Shown in pieces: positions 1 through 7,153 of a stretch of DNA of 12,542 nucleotides (positions are counted from its first letter, which is position 1; each line of letters opens with the position of its first letter). Source of the DNA: SYIM01 sp039800205 (GTDB taxonomy: Bacteria; Pseudomonadota; Gammaproteobacteria; Burkholderiales; Burkholderiaceae_E); contig JBDLRB010000013.1 of NCBI GenBank assembly GCA_039800205.1, positions 1-12,542 on the forward strand, in the 5' to 3' direction. The notes below the pieces were generated by a model. It ran no database searches and was not told the origin of the DNA. It saw only the letters and a program-made list of their open reading frames with translations. The translations under genes were made by a program, and so were the position numbers.

Positions 1-200
1 GCATCCTGCGTCATAAAAAAGATACGGTCTACGGTTCGATCTGCCGCTTTTTCGATCTGCGCGAGCGACGGTGCACCGTGTACGAGGCACGGCCCCAAGT
101 CTGCCGCGATTACCCGAACGGTCGACGCTGCGGCTACTACACGTTCATCCAGTTTGAACGCAAACACCAGGGCGACCCCGAGTTCATCCCATCCGCCTGA
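1..200 (+). CDS. YkgJ-family cysteine-cluster protein, 3' end only
   Basis: The frame starting at base 3 is open from the left edge to TGA at 198-200 and gives the last 65 residues of a protein. It contains four cysteines at visible residues 14, 24, 34 and 43, set in ICRFFDLRERRC, VCRDYPN and RRCGYY. This spacing, with the 'YEARP..CR.YP' pattern, is typical of the YkgJ / YcgN group (UPF0153, 'zinc- or iron-chelating' domain), small cytosolic proteins thought to bind a metal ion; their biochemical role is poorly known. The N-terminal part, usually with more cysteines, lies outside the window, so length and start cannot be judged. The gene converges on purL, whose stop is 61 nt away. The family call is fairly safe; the metal and the function are not determined. 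Confidence 0.8.
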   Translation, partial: ILRHKKDTVYGSICRFFDLRERRCTVYEARPQVCRDYPNGRRCGYYTFIQFERKHQGDPEFIPSA

Positions 201-212
201 GTGCGAGAATCG

Positions 213-235
213 TCGGGGCGGCTCCATCGCCCCGA
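213..235. terminator. GC hairpin between convergent genes, possible two-way terminator
   Basis: A perfect 8-bp stem (TCGGGGCG at 213-220, CGCCCCGA at 228-235) encloses a 7-base loop. It lies 13 bases past the stop of the YkgJ-type gene and 27 bases past the purL stop, so it could end transcripts from both sides. No run of T follows on either strand, so it is not a classical intrinsic terminator; it could act as a 3'-end stabiliser or with Rho. A smaller GGGC-GCTA-GCCC hairpin at 257-268 covers the purL stop codon. Confidence 0.45.
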
Positions 236-261
236 ACGCAGGCGGTCAACGCCGGCGGGCG

Positions 262-3200
262 CTAGCCCAACGCGATTCGGGCGTTGCGGAAGACACGCAT
301 CCAGGGAGAGTCTTCGCCCAGGCTGGGGTCCCGCCAGCTTAACTGGATGGACCGGAAGACCCGCTCAGGATGCGGCATCATGATCATGGCCCGCCCATCG
401 TCACTGCAAAAGGCGGTCAGACCGCCCTCGGAACCATTCGGATTGGCCGGGTATCGCTGGGCCGGCTGATTCTGGCCATCCACGAATCTCAGGCAGGCAC
501 GCGCAGCCGAGGCCGATGCGCCCGCATCGAACGCCACCCTGCCCTCGCCGTGAGCAACGGCAATAGGCATACGGGAGCCGGTCATCCCCCGAAGCCACAG
601 CGAGGGCGAATCCAGCACTTCGACCATGGAAAGCCGGGCTTCATACTGCTCCGAGCGATTGCGCAGGAACCGCGGCCAGTGCGCCGCCCCCGGAACAATG
701 GATTTGAGCTGCGACATCATCTGACACCCGTTGCAAACGCCCAGCGCAAGGGTGTCGGGTCGAGCGAAAAAGGCCGCAAACATGGCCATCAGGCGCTCAT
801 TGAACAGGATGGAGCGGGCCCAGCCCGTTCCGGCGCCCAGGACATCGCCGTAGGAGAACCCACCGCACGCGGCCAGCGCATTGAAATCCGCCAGATCGGC
901 CCGCCCTGAGAGCAGATCGGTCATGTGTACATCGAAGGCGTCGAACCCGGCCCGATCAAACGCGGCAGCCATCTCGACGTGGCTGTTGACCCCCTGCTCT
1001 CGCAAGACCGCCAATCGCGGACGGGCACCCTGCGCGATGAACGGTGCCGCAACGTCGACCGAGGGATCGAACGTCAGATCGATACGTAAACCCGGATCGT
1101 CCGCCCGCGCACAATCGTCGAACGCCTCCTGCGCGCATTCGGGATCATCACGCAGGGCAGCGATCCTGAAACCGGTCTCAGACCACTTCTGCTGAAGGTC
1201 GGTCCGCCGGGCGCCCCAGACACGCCGGCCATCCCGGTAGAAACTGACCTGGTCGTCGCTGGCGGGCTTGCCGATGACGTGAGCATGGCGTGACAAGCCC
1301 GCCTCACGCAGACACCCCATGACCGCATCCCGGTCGTCTGAACGGACCTGAATGACGACGCCGAGTTCCTCATTGAACAAGGCGCGCAGCGTCAGCTCGT
1401 TTCGCTGGACAGCGACCTGCTCCGGACGAATCTTGAAGTCGCCCCAATCCGCGGCGTGCGGATCGATCGTCAGCAGGTCGAGATTGATGCTGAGTCCGCA
1501 GTGGCCGGCAAACGCCATCTCGCAGAGCGTCACGAAGAGCCCACCATCGGATCGATCGTGGCAGGCCAGGAGGCGCCCTTCTGTCCCGAGCCGATGCAGC
1601 ACCTCGACCAGTGCCCGAAGGGACTCCGGGTCACGCATGTCCGGCGGCTCCTCACCCAACTGCTGCGTCACCTGGGCCAGCGCCGAGCCGCCCATGCGCA
1701 TCCGACCTTCGCCGAGGTCGATCAGGATCAAGGTCGTCGCGGGGTCGGCCTTCAACTGGGGCGTCAAGGCAGCACGGGCATCGTTGACCGGGGCCCAGGC
1801 GGTCACCACGAGTGAAACAGGCGCGCTGACTTCAATCGGCGCGTCCCCGCCCGGGGGCGTCCAAACCGTCCGCATCGACAGGGAATCCTTGCCGACCGGA
1901 ATCGAGAGCCCCGCGCGCCGACAGAAATCTGCGGCGGCCTCGACTGCGTCACGCAGGGCCGCGTCCTCTGCCGCGGGCCCGCACGCCGCCATCCAGTTGG
2001 CCGAAAGCTTCAGCGCGGACAGCCGGCTGGGCAGGGCGCCCACCATGTTGGTCACCGCCTCGCCGATCGCCATCCGCGAGGCTGCCGCCGGGTTCAGGAC
2101 CGCAATCGGGCTGCGCTCGCCCATCGACAAGGCCTCAGCCCGATACCCGGCGAAGTCCATCAGACCCAGTGCGTAGTTCGAGACGGGAACCTGCCAGGGA
2201 CCGACCATTTGATCCCGCGTTGTAATCCCGCCGACGCTTCGATCGCCGATGGTGATCAGGAAACCCTTGCTGGCAACGGCCGGCAGACGCAAGACCTGGC
2301 CGGCGATCTCGTCGAGTTCGAGCCCGATGAGATCGAGCGCCGCGCGAACGGGCGCCTCATGTTCTGCAACGCGATGCATGCGGGGCGGCTTGCCGAGCAG
2401 CACTTCGATGTCCATGTCCACCGCAGCGGACCCCTCCCGGGCGAGTACAACCAGACGCCCGTCGTCCGTTACCTCGCCCACAATGGCGTAGGGGCAACGC
2501 TCGCGCTGACACAGCGCTGAAAACCGCTCGAAGGCGTCCGGCGCGATCGCGAGGACGTAGCGCTCCTGCGACTCGTTACACCAGATTTCAGCGGGCGACA
2601 TGCCGGTTTCTTCGAGCGGAACACGGGTCAGGTCGAACCGGGCCGAGCGACCGGCCCCATGCACGAGTTCGGGGAAGGCATTGGACAAGCCCCCCGCACC
2701 CACGTCGTGGATCGAGCGAATCGGATTCGCCTCGCCCAGGCTCCAGCATCGGTCAAGCACTTCCTGCGCGCGGCGCTGCATTTCAGGATTGCCCCGCTGC
2801 ACCGAACCGAAGTCGAGCTCGGCCGCGTTGCTGCCCGTGTTCATGCTGGACGCTGCGCCACCGCCCACGCCGATCCGCAGGCCGGGGCCACCCAGCTGAA
2901 TCAGCAGTGCGCCCGGATCGAGGCCCAGCTTTTCAGCATGGCGGCCATCGACGTGGCCCACGCCGCCCGCGATCATGATCGGCTTGTGGTAGCCGCGAAA
3001 CTGCCCGCCGATGTTTTGCTCATAGGTCCGGAAGTAGCCCAGCAAGTTCGGGCGGCCGAACTCGTTATTGAACGCCGCACCGCCCAGGGGACCCTCGATC
3101 ATGATGGATAGCGCGCTGGCAATCCGCTCGGGGCGGCCGATCCCTGCGGCGCCAGGGGTGCGTGCCGACCGGGGCACGAGGACGTCCTGCGCGGTTTCCC

Positions 3201-4293
3201 ACGGTTGCTCGAAGCCGGGGATCTGCAGATTGGACACGGTGAAGCCGGTCAGCCCGAAGCGCGGTCGCCCGCCCCGGCCCGTCGCCCCCTCGTCACGGAT
3301 CTCGCCGCCCGCACCCGTTGCGGCGCCGGCAAAGGGCGCGATCGCGGTCGGGTGATTGTGAGTCTCAACCTTCAGCAGGCTATGGGTCAGCAGGCGCTCG
3401 GCGTGGTAGGGTCCCGGCGCATCACCGGGCTCGGTGACCCTGAACCGGTCCACTTCGCCCCCTTCCAGAATCGCGGCGTTGTCCGCGTAGGCCACCACCG
3501 TGCCGGAAGGGTTCGCGTGATGGGTGCTGCGAATCATGTCAAAGAGCGAGCCCTCGACGGCTTGTCCGTCCACGGTCCAGCTCGCGTTGAAGATCTTGTG
3601 ACGGCAATGCTCAGAGTTGGCCTGCGCGAACATCATCAACTCGACGTCGGTCGGATCGCGTCCCGCCTGACCGAAAGCCTCGAGCAGGTAATCGATCTCA
3701 TCCTCCGACAGGGCCAGCCCCAGCGCCCGATCAGCCTCGATCAGGGCAGTGCGGCCCGCGGTGGATACCGGGATCGCCCGCATGGGCTGCCCGGGCAGAC
3801 GGGTGAAAACCGTCTCGGGTGACGGCGTCTGGGGCAGTGCACTCTCGGTCATCCGGTCATGCAGAACCGCTGCAAGGGCCCGCCAGCGTCCGTCGTCAAG
3901 CGCCTCGGGCGAGCCGAAGCGCCCCGCCAGAAAGCGCCCTCGGCGCTGCAGCCTATACTCGATCCCACGTTCGATCCGTACGACCGCGACCAGACCACAG
4001 TTGTGGGCGATATCGGTCGCTTTGCTCGACCAGGGCGAAACCGTACCGATGCGTGGCACCACGAACACCGCATCCCCCTGGGGCTCTTCGGGCGGCGTCG
4101 CCGCGGCGTCCAGCAAATCACACAGCCGCTGCGTTGACGGAGCATCGAGCAGCGACTCGACCGACACGTAGTACACATATCGCGCAGAAATCGAGTTGAT
4201 GCGGGATTCGACCCCCTGCACCTGCTCGAGCAGGCGCCGCATGCGCGCCTCGGAATGCGGGGCCGTGCCCGAAAGCGTGAGAAAGTGAGGCAT
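262..4293 (-). CDS. purL: Phosphoribosylformylglycinamidine synthase (FGAM synthase), single-chain form
   Basis: PurL catalyses the fourth step of de novo purine synthesis in the cytosol: FGAR + ATP + glutamine gives FGAM. The 1343-residue protein has the full proteobacterial architecture. A PurS-like N-terminal domain covers about 1-150 and ends in a conserved SPWSSKATDIAHNCG stretch (88-100). A linker holds QANSEHCRHKIF near 224-235. The two AIRS-type synthetase halves include VETHNHPTAIAPF (309-321) and VGKDSLSMRT. The C-terminal class I glutaminase runs from about 1091 to 1343. Its triad is visible: nucleophile Cys1187 in GVCNGC, and His1308 and Glu1310 in PHPERVF. The length is close to E. 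coli PurL (about 1295). The start was chosen because the first residues, MPHFLTLSG, match the family N-terminus; the Shine-Dalgarno is weak. It is transcribed alone, divergent from qmcA. No domain or key residue is missing. Confidence 0.98.
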   Translation of the reverse strand: MPHFLTLSGTAPHSEARMRRLLEQVQGVESRINSISARYVYYVSVESLLDAPSTQRLCDLLDAAATPPEEPQGDAVFVVPRIGTVSPWSSKATDIAHNCGLVAVVRIERGIEYRLQRRGRFLAGRFGSPEALDDGRWRALAAVLHDRMTESALPQTPSPETVFTRLPGQPMRAIPVSTAGRTALIEADRALGLALSEDEIDYLLEAFGQAGRDPTDVELMMFAQANSEHCRHKIFNASWTVDGQAVEGSLFDMIRSTHHANPSGTVVAYADNAAILEGGEVDRFRVTEPGDAPGPYHAERLLTHSLLKVETHNHPTAIAPFAGAATGAGGEIRDEGATGRGGRPRFGLTGFTVSNLQIPGFEQPWETAQDVLVPRSARTPGAAGIGRPERIASALSIMIEGPLGGAAFNNEFGRPNLLGYFRTYEQNIGGQFRGYHKPIMIAGGVGHVDGRHAEKLGLDPGALLIQLGGPGLRIGVGGGAASSMNTGSNAAELDFGSVQRGNPEMQRRAQEVLDRCWSLGEANPIRSIHDVGAGGLSNAFPELVHGAGRSARFDLTRVPLEETGMSPAEIWCNESQERYVLAIAPDAFERFSALCQRERCPYAIVGEVTDDGRLVVLAREGSAAVDMDIEVLLGKPPRMHRVAEHEAPVRAALDLIGLELDEIAGQVLRLPAVASKGFLITIGDRSVGGITTRDQMVGPWQVPVSNYALGLMDFAGYRAEALSMGERSPIAVLNPAAASRMAIGEAVTNMVGALPSRLSALKLSANWMAACGPAAEDAALRDAVEAAADFCRRAGLSIPVGKDSLSMRTVWTPPGGDAPIEVSAPVSLVVTAWAPVNDARAALTPQLKADPATTLILIDLGEGRMRMGGSALAQVTQQLGEEPPDMRDPESLRALVEVLHRLGTEGRLLACHDRSDGGLFVTLCEMAFAGHCGLSINLDLLTIDPHAADWGDFKIRPEQVAVQRNELTLRALFNEELGVVIQVRSDDRDAVMGCLREAGLSRHAHVIGKPASDDQVSFYRDGRRVWGARRTDLQQKWSETGFRIAALRDDPECAQEAFDDCARADDPGLRIDLTFDPSVDVAAPFIAQGARPRLAVLREQGVNSHVEMAAAFDRAGFDAFDVHMTDLLSGRADLADFNALAACGGFSYGDVLGAGTGWARSILFNERLMAMFAAFFARPDTLALGVCNGCQMMSQLKSIVPGAAHWPRFLRNRSEQYEARLSMVEVLDSPSLWLRGMTGSRMPIAVAHGEGRVAFDAGASASAARACLRFVDGQNQPAQRYPANPNGSEGGLTAFCSDDGRAMIMMPHPERVFRSIQLSWRDPSLGEDSPWMRVFRNARIALG

Positions 4294-4319
4294 GCCGCCC
4301 GATCCGAAATAAAACGCCG

Positions 4320-4325
4320 ATTATA
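4320..4325 (-). promoter_or_regulatory. Likely purL promoter -10 box
   Basis: Read on the minus strand, 4325-4320 is a perfect TATAAT. It lies 26 bases upstream of the purL ATG, giving an expected transcript start near 4313 and a leader of about 20 nt. No good -35 box sits 16-18 bp upstream (GGCAGG is there), so the promoter may be weak or activator dependent. I see no PurR-type operator (ACGCAAACG-like) in the 133-bp gap. Confidence 0.5.
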
Positions 4326-4355
4326 CGAACTGCGGGCGCTCCCCTGCCCCTTCGC

Positions 4356-4383
4356 TTGACTCGGCTTCAGCAGAAGGTATCTT
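4356..4383 (+). promoter_or_regulatory. Sigma-70 promoter of the qmcA-nfeD-nnr-pgi operon
   Basis: TTGACT (4356-4361) and TATCTT (4378-4383) are separated by 16 bp. They match 5 of 6 and 4 of 6 consensus bases. The expected start is near 4390, about 37 nt before the qmcA ATG. It is the only good promoter seen before the four-gene set and lies back to back with the purL promoter. Confidence 0.6.
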
Positions 4384-4426
4384 CGGGGTTCCTCCACCAC
4401 TCACCCGCGCCCAGGCGCCCGACACC

Positions 4427-5302
4427 ATGCAAGCGCTTTCAGCGTCGACCCTCGTCATCATCGTCCTCGCCCTTCTGATCGTGATGACGATCCGAGGGTC
4501 CGTCAAGATCGTCCCGCAGTCCGAAAACTGGCTGGTCGAGCGACTGGGCAAGTATCACCGCAAGATGGAGGCGGGTCTTCATCTGCTCATCCCATTCTTT
4601 GAATCGGTGCGCTACAAGGTCCAGATTCAAGAGCGACAGTTACCCCCGAAACCGATCAATGCGATCACGCTCGACAACGTGACAATCTCAACCTCGCTGG
4701 CGGTCCTGTACCGGATCGCGGACGCGTCCAAAACCATGTATCGAATCGCCAACGTCGACGACGCCATCCTGACGATTGTCAACGGTACCGTCCGAAGCGT
4801 CATCGGCAAGACCGACCTCGACGGCGTACAGTCCAATCGCAGATATCTCTCCAGCGAGATCGAGTCGGAGCTGAAGAGCGTATCGGAAGAGTGGGGGATC
4901 GTTCTCACCCGTGTCGAGATCCTGGAAGTGGATGTCGACCAGGACACGCGACAGGCCATGCAGTTGCAGCTGAACGCAGAGCGCAACCGCCGAGCGCTGG
5001 TTCGGGAAGCCGAAGGGAAAAAGCAGGCGACCGAGCTGGACGCCGACGCCCAGCTCTATGCGGCCCAGCGCCAGGCTGAGGCGAAAAGGCTGACCGCCGA
5101 TGCTGAGGCCTATGCGGTCGGCGTGGTCGCGCAGGCCATCGCTGCAGGCGGCGAGAGTGCGGTCGATTTCGAGATCCGGAAGCTCCAGGCCAGCGCAGTT
5201 CAGGAACTCTCAAAAGGCTCCAATTCAAAGATCGTCCTGGTTCCAAGCGATGTGTTGAATGGGCTGAATGGCGTGCTGGGCCGACTGGCAGGCCGGCTGT
5301 GA
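4427..5302 (+). CDS. qmcA: SPFH/Band 7 membrane protein, QmcA (stomatin/paraslipin) type
   Basis: The 291-residue protein starts with a single membrane anchor (about residues 8-23, TLVIIVLALLIVMTI), followed at once by VKIVPQSENWLVERLGKY, the start of the SPFH/Band 7 domain (about 25-185). An alanine- and glutamate-rich coiled coil (about 180-235, EAEGKKQATELDADAQ and similar) and the tail SNSKIVLVPSDV follow. This is the order and length of E. coli QmcA (about 305 residues). Such proteins form large ring or cage oligomers at the inner membrane, organise membrane microdomains and are linked to control of membrane proteases. QmcA-type genes are normally paired with an NfeD gene, and here an nfeD-like gene overlaps the stop codon by 4 nt. 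The ATG at 4427 sits just before the membrane segment; the Shine-Dalgarno is poor (AGG at 4413-4415). The family is certain, the cellular role inferred. Confidence 0.93.
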   Translation: MQALSASTLVIIVLALLIVMTIRGSVKIVPQSENWLVERLGKYHRKMEAGLHLLIPFFESVRYKVQIQERQLPPKPINAITLDNVTISTSLAVLYRIADASKTMYRIANVDDAILTIVNGTVRSVIGKTDLDGVQSNRRYLSSEIESELKSVSEEWGIVLTRVEILEVDVDQDTRQAMQLQLNAERNRRALVREAEGKKQATELDADAQLYAAQRQAEAKRLTADAEAYAVGVVAQAIAAGGESAVDFEIRKLQASAVQELSKGSNSKIVLVPSDVLNGLNGVLGRLAGRL

Positions 5303-5568
5303 ATATTGACGCCTGGCAGATCTCGCTGATCATCGCGTTCGCGCTGGCTATTCTCGAGCTGCTATCGCTCTCGTTCGGTTTGTTGGGCATGGCGGTCGGC
5401 ATGCTGGCCGTCTCGGCGGCGCAGTACTGGGGCGATGGGCTGTCCATCAATCGGGATGTGCTGATCTTTGCGCTTGCCTCAGCACTCGCCTTTTTCGCCC
5501 TTCGGATGGTTTTCAGAAAGCGCAGCGATCAGCAAAAGCTCCAGCAGGATGACATCAACCAGTACTGA
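5299..5568 (+). CDS. NfeD-like membrane protein lacking the OB-fold domain
   Basis: The gene starts with GTG inside the qmcA stop (GTGA, 4-nt overlap), so translation is probably coupled. The 89-residue product has three hydrophobic helices at about 7-25, 27-43 and 53-70, followed by RKRSDQQK and a short tail ending DDINQY. Helix content, the glycine-rich FGLLGMAVG segment and the position after qmcA fit the NfeD / E. coli YbbJ family, membrane partners of SPFH proteins. In YbbJ-type proteins the helices are followed by an 'LNQR' motif that opens a soluble OB-fold of about 75 residues. Here the reading frame stops at the equivalent of that motif (INQY), so the OB-fold is absent; typical length would be about 140-155. 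The last 20 nt overlap the start of nnr. It may be a truncated but functional membrane partner or a decayed gene. I place it mainly by context and topology. Confidence 0.8.
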   Translation: MNIDAWQISLIIAFALAILELLSLSFGLLGMAVGMLAVSAAQYWGDGLSINRDVLIFALASALAFFALRMVFRKRSDQQKLQQDDINQY

Positions 5569-7153
5569 GTGCGGCGGCTGCCGGGCACCGGCTGTCGAAG
5601 GCGACTGGCCTGCGTCGCTCGCGTTCAGTGGCCTCGCTTCGATTGCAAGCGTGCGTGCGACCGAAGCGGAGGCCCTCTCCCGTCATCCACCCGGCGCACT
5701 GATGGCTGCCGCCGCCGATGCGCTCGCCGACCGGGTCGCTCACTGGGCAAGGCGCCAGCCCGTGTGCGCGCCGATCATCGCGCTGGTGGGGCCCGGCAAC
5801 AACGGGGGCGACGCCTTGCTCGCAGCGCTGATCCTGCGCGAGAAGGGGTTTGATGCGCGGGCCTGGCTCCTGGACACGCGTTCGGGCGACGCGGCGGACG
5901 CTGCCGCGGTGCTCCGCCAGGCCAGGCAGTCCGGCATGCCGCTCTGGGAACCGGAGCCCATGGATCCACAGGATCGGGGCCGGGCCGATACACGCGCCGT
6001 CCAGGACGCTGTGGCCGAGCGCGCCCTCTGGATCGACGGGCTCTACGGCATCGGCTTGACCCGGCCCGTGGAGGGACGGGCACGCGACTGGATTCGCTTC
6101 CTCAATGCTGCCCGAGCGACGGTCGTGGCCGCGGATGTACCCAGCGGAATCCACGCCGATACCGGCGCCGTTGTCGGCGGCGCCCAGGGGCTTGCGCTTC
6201 GATGTGTGGAAACCGTCAGCTTCATCGGGGACAAGCCCGGCCTGCGCACCGGTGCCGCGCTCGATCATGTCGGTACGGTGACCATCGCGACCCTTGGACT
6301 CGCCATCGACCCTGTGGAGGGCCATTGGCTGATCGGACCCTCGCCAGGCACGCTCTCCCCCCTGAGGCGGGCTCGTAATGCCCACAAGGGTCGGCAGGGC
6401 ACGGTCCGCCTGCTGGGCGGCGCGCCCGGCATGCGGGGGGCGGTGATGCTGGCCGCCCGTGCGGCCCAGCGGGCGGGCGCAGGCAAGGTCTACCTGAGCC
6501 TGATCGACGACAGCGACGGAGCGCCGCCGCTGGATCCCGACTGGATGGTTGCTCCGCCTCAGGCGACGGTGCCGGGCGTTTCGGCGATCGTGGTGGGGTG
6601 TGGCATGGGGCAGTCCGCCTCTGCGGAGGCAGCCTTACGCAGTGCCCTCGAAGCCGATTGCCCGGTGGTGGTCGATGCGGATGCACTGAACCTGATTGCG
6701 CGCTCGCCCGGACGGCTGCCCGCCCGCCAGGCCTCGACCCTCCTGACCCCGCACCCGCTCGAGGCGGCACGCCTGCTGAAGTGCTCGCTTGACCAGATTC
6801 TGCAGGACCGGATTACGGCGGCCGGTGCACTGGCCCGAGACTTCCGGGCGTTCGTGATCCTGAAAGGGGCCGGTAGCGTCTGCAGCGCCCCCGATGGGCG
6901 ATGGTGCGTCATCTCAAGCGGCTCACCGGCGCTGGCGACCGCCGGGAGCGGTGACGTCCTGGCGGGCACCGTGGGGGCGCTCCTTGCGCAGGGTCTGAGC
7001 GCGTGGGAGGCCCTGCTCTGGGGGGCCTGGGCCCACGGCCGAGCCGCAGAGCGCTGGTCAAGCGCCACCCAGCACGGGGGTGAAATCGGCCTTGCGGCCT
7101 CCGAGCTTCCCGACTGGATCCGCAGCACCCTGAATCTGGAGCATGCACCATGA
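5549..7153 (+). CDS. nnr: Bifunctional NAD(P)HX epimerase / ADP- or ATP-dependent NAD(P)HX dehydratase
   Basis: This 534-residue enzyme repairs hydrated NADH and NADPH. The N-terminal epimerase (NnrE, YjeF_N; about 30-255) interconverts R and S forms, and the C-terminal ribokinase-like dehydratase (NnrD; about 270-530) restores NAD(P)H using a nucleotide. Visible motifs are GPGNNGGD (81-88) and DVPSGIHADTG (196-206) in NnrE, and HKGRQGTVRLLGG (279-291), VVVDADALNLIA (373-384), LTPHPLEAARLL (399-410) and ATAGSGDVLAG (463-473) in NnrD. Length is close to E. coli Nnr (515). I chose ATG 5549, the only in-frame ATG near the homology; it overlaps nfeD by 20 nt. A TTG at 5468 would add 27 unlikely residues. 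The first ~27 residues carry a CGGC motif and look poorly conserved. The gene ends in an ATGA overlap with pgi. In many gammaproteobacteria nnr precedes tsaE-amiB-mutL, which are absent here. Confidence 0.95.
   Translation: MTSTSTECGGCRAPAVEGDWPASLAFSGLASIASVRATEAEALSRHPPGALMAAAADALADRVAHWARRQPVCAPIIALVGPGNNGGDALLAALILREKGFDARAWLLDTRSGDAADAAAVLRQARQSGMPLWEPEPMDPQDRGRADTRAVQDAVAERALWIDGLYGIGLTRPVEGRARDWIRFLNAARATVVAADVPSGIHADTGAVVGGAQGLALRCVETVSFIGDKPGLRTGAALDHVGTVTIATLGLAIDPVEGHWLIGPSPGTLSPLRRARNAHKGRQGTVRLLGGAPGMRGAVMLAARAAQRAGAGKVYLSLIDDSDGAPPLDPDWMVAPPQATVPGVSAIVVGCGMGQSASAEAALRSALEADCPVVVDADALNLIARSPGRLPARQASTLLTPHPLEAARLLKCSLDQILQDRITAAGALARDFRAFVILKGAGSVCSAPDGRWCVISSGSPALATAGSGDVLAGTVGALLAQGLSAWEALLWGAWAHGRAAERWSSATQHGGEIGLAASELPDWIRSTLNLEHAP

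Noticed and set aside
1352..2176. A 274-codon plus-strand frame inside purL, and similar ones at 3205-3822 and 370-909
   Set aside because: All lie opposite intact purL and show low-complexity Ser/Arg/Ala composition without a ribosome site or family motif.
5468..5548. TTG start 27 codons upstream for nnr
   Set aside because: The added residues come from the nfeD coding region in another frame and do not resemble the epimerase. The ATG at 5549 is a better start.
5782..5789. GCTGGTGG, identical to the E. coli Chi octamer
   Set aside because: It is a single copy inside nnr coding sequence; one 8-mer is expected by chance in GC-rich DNA.
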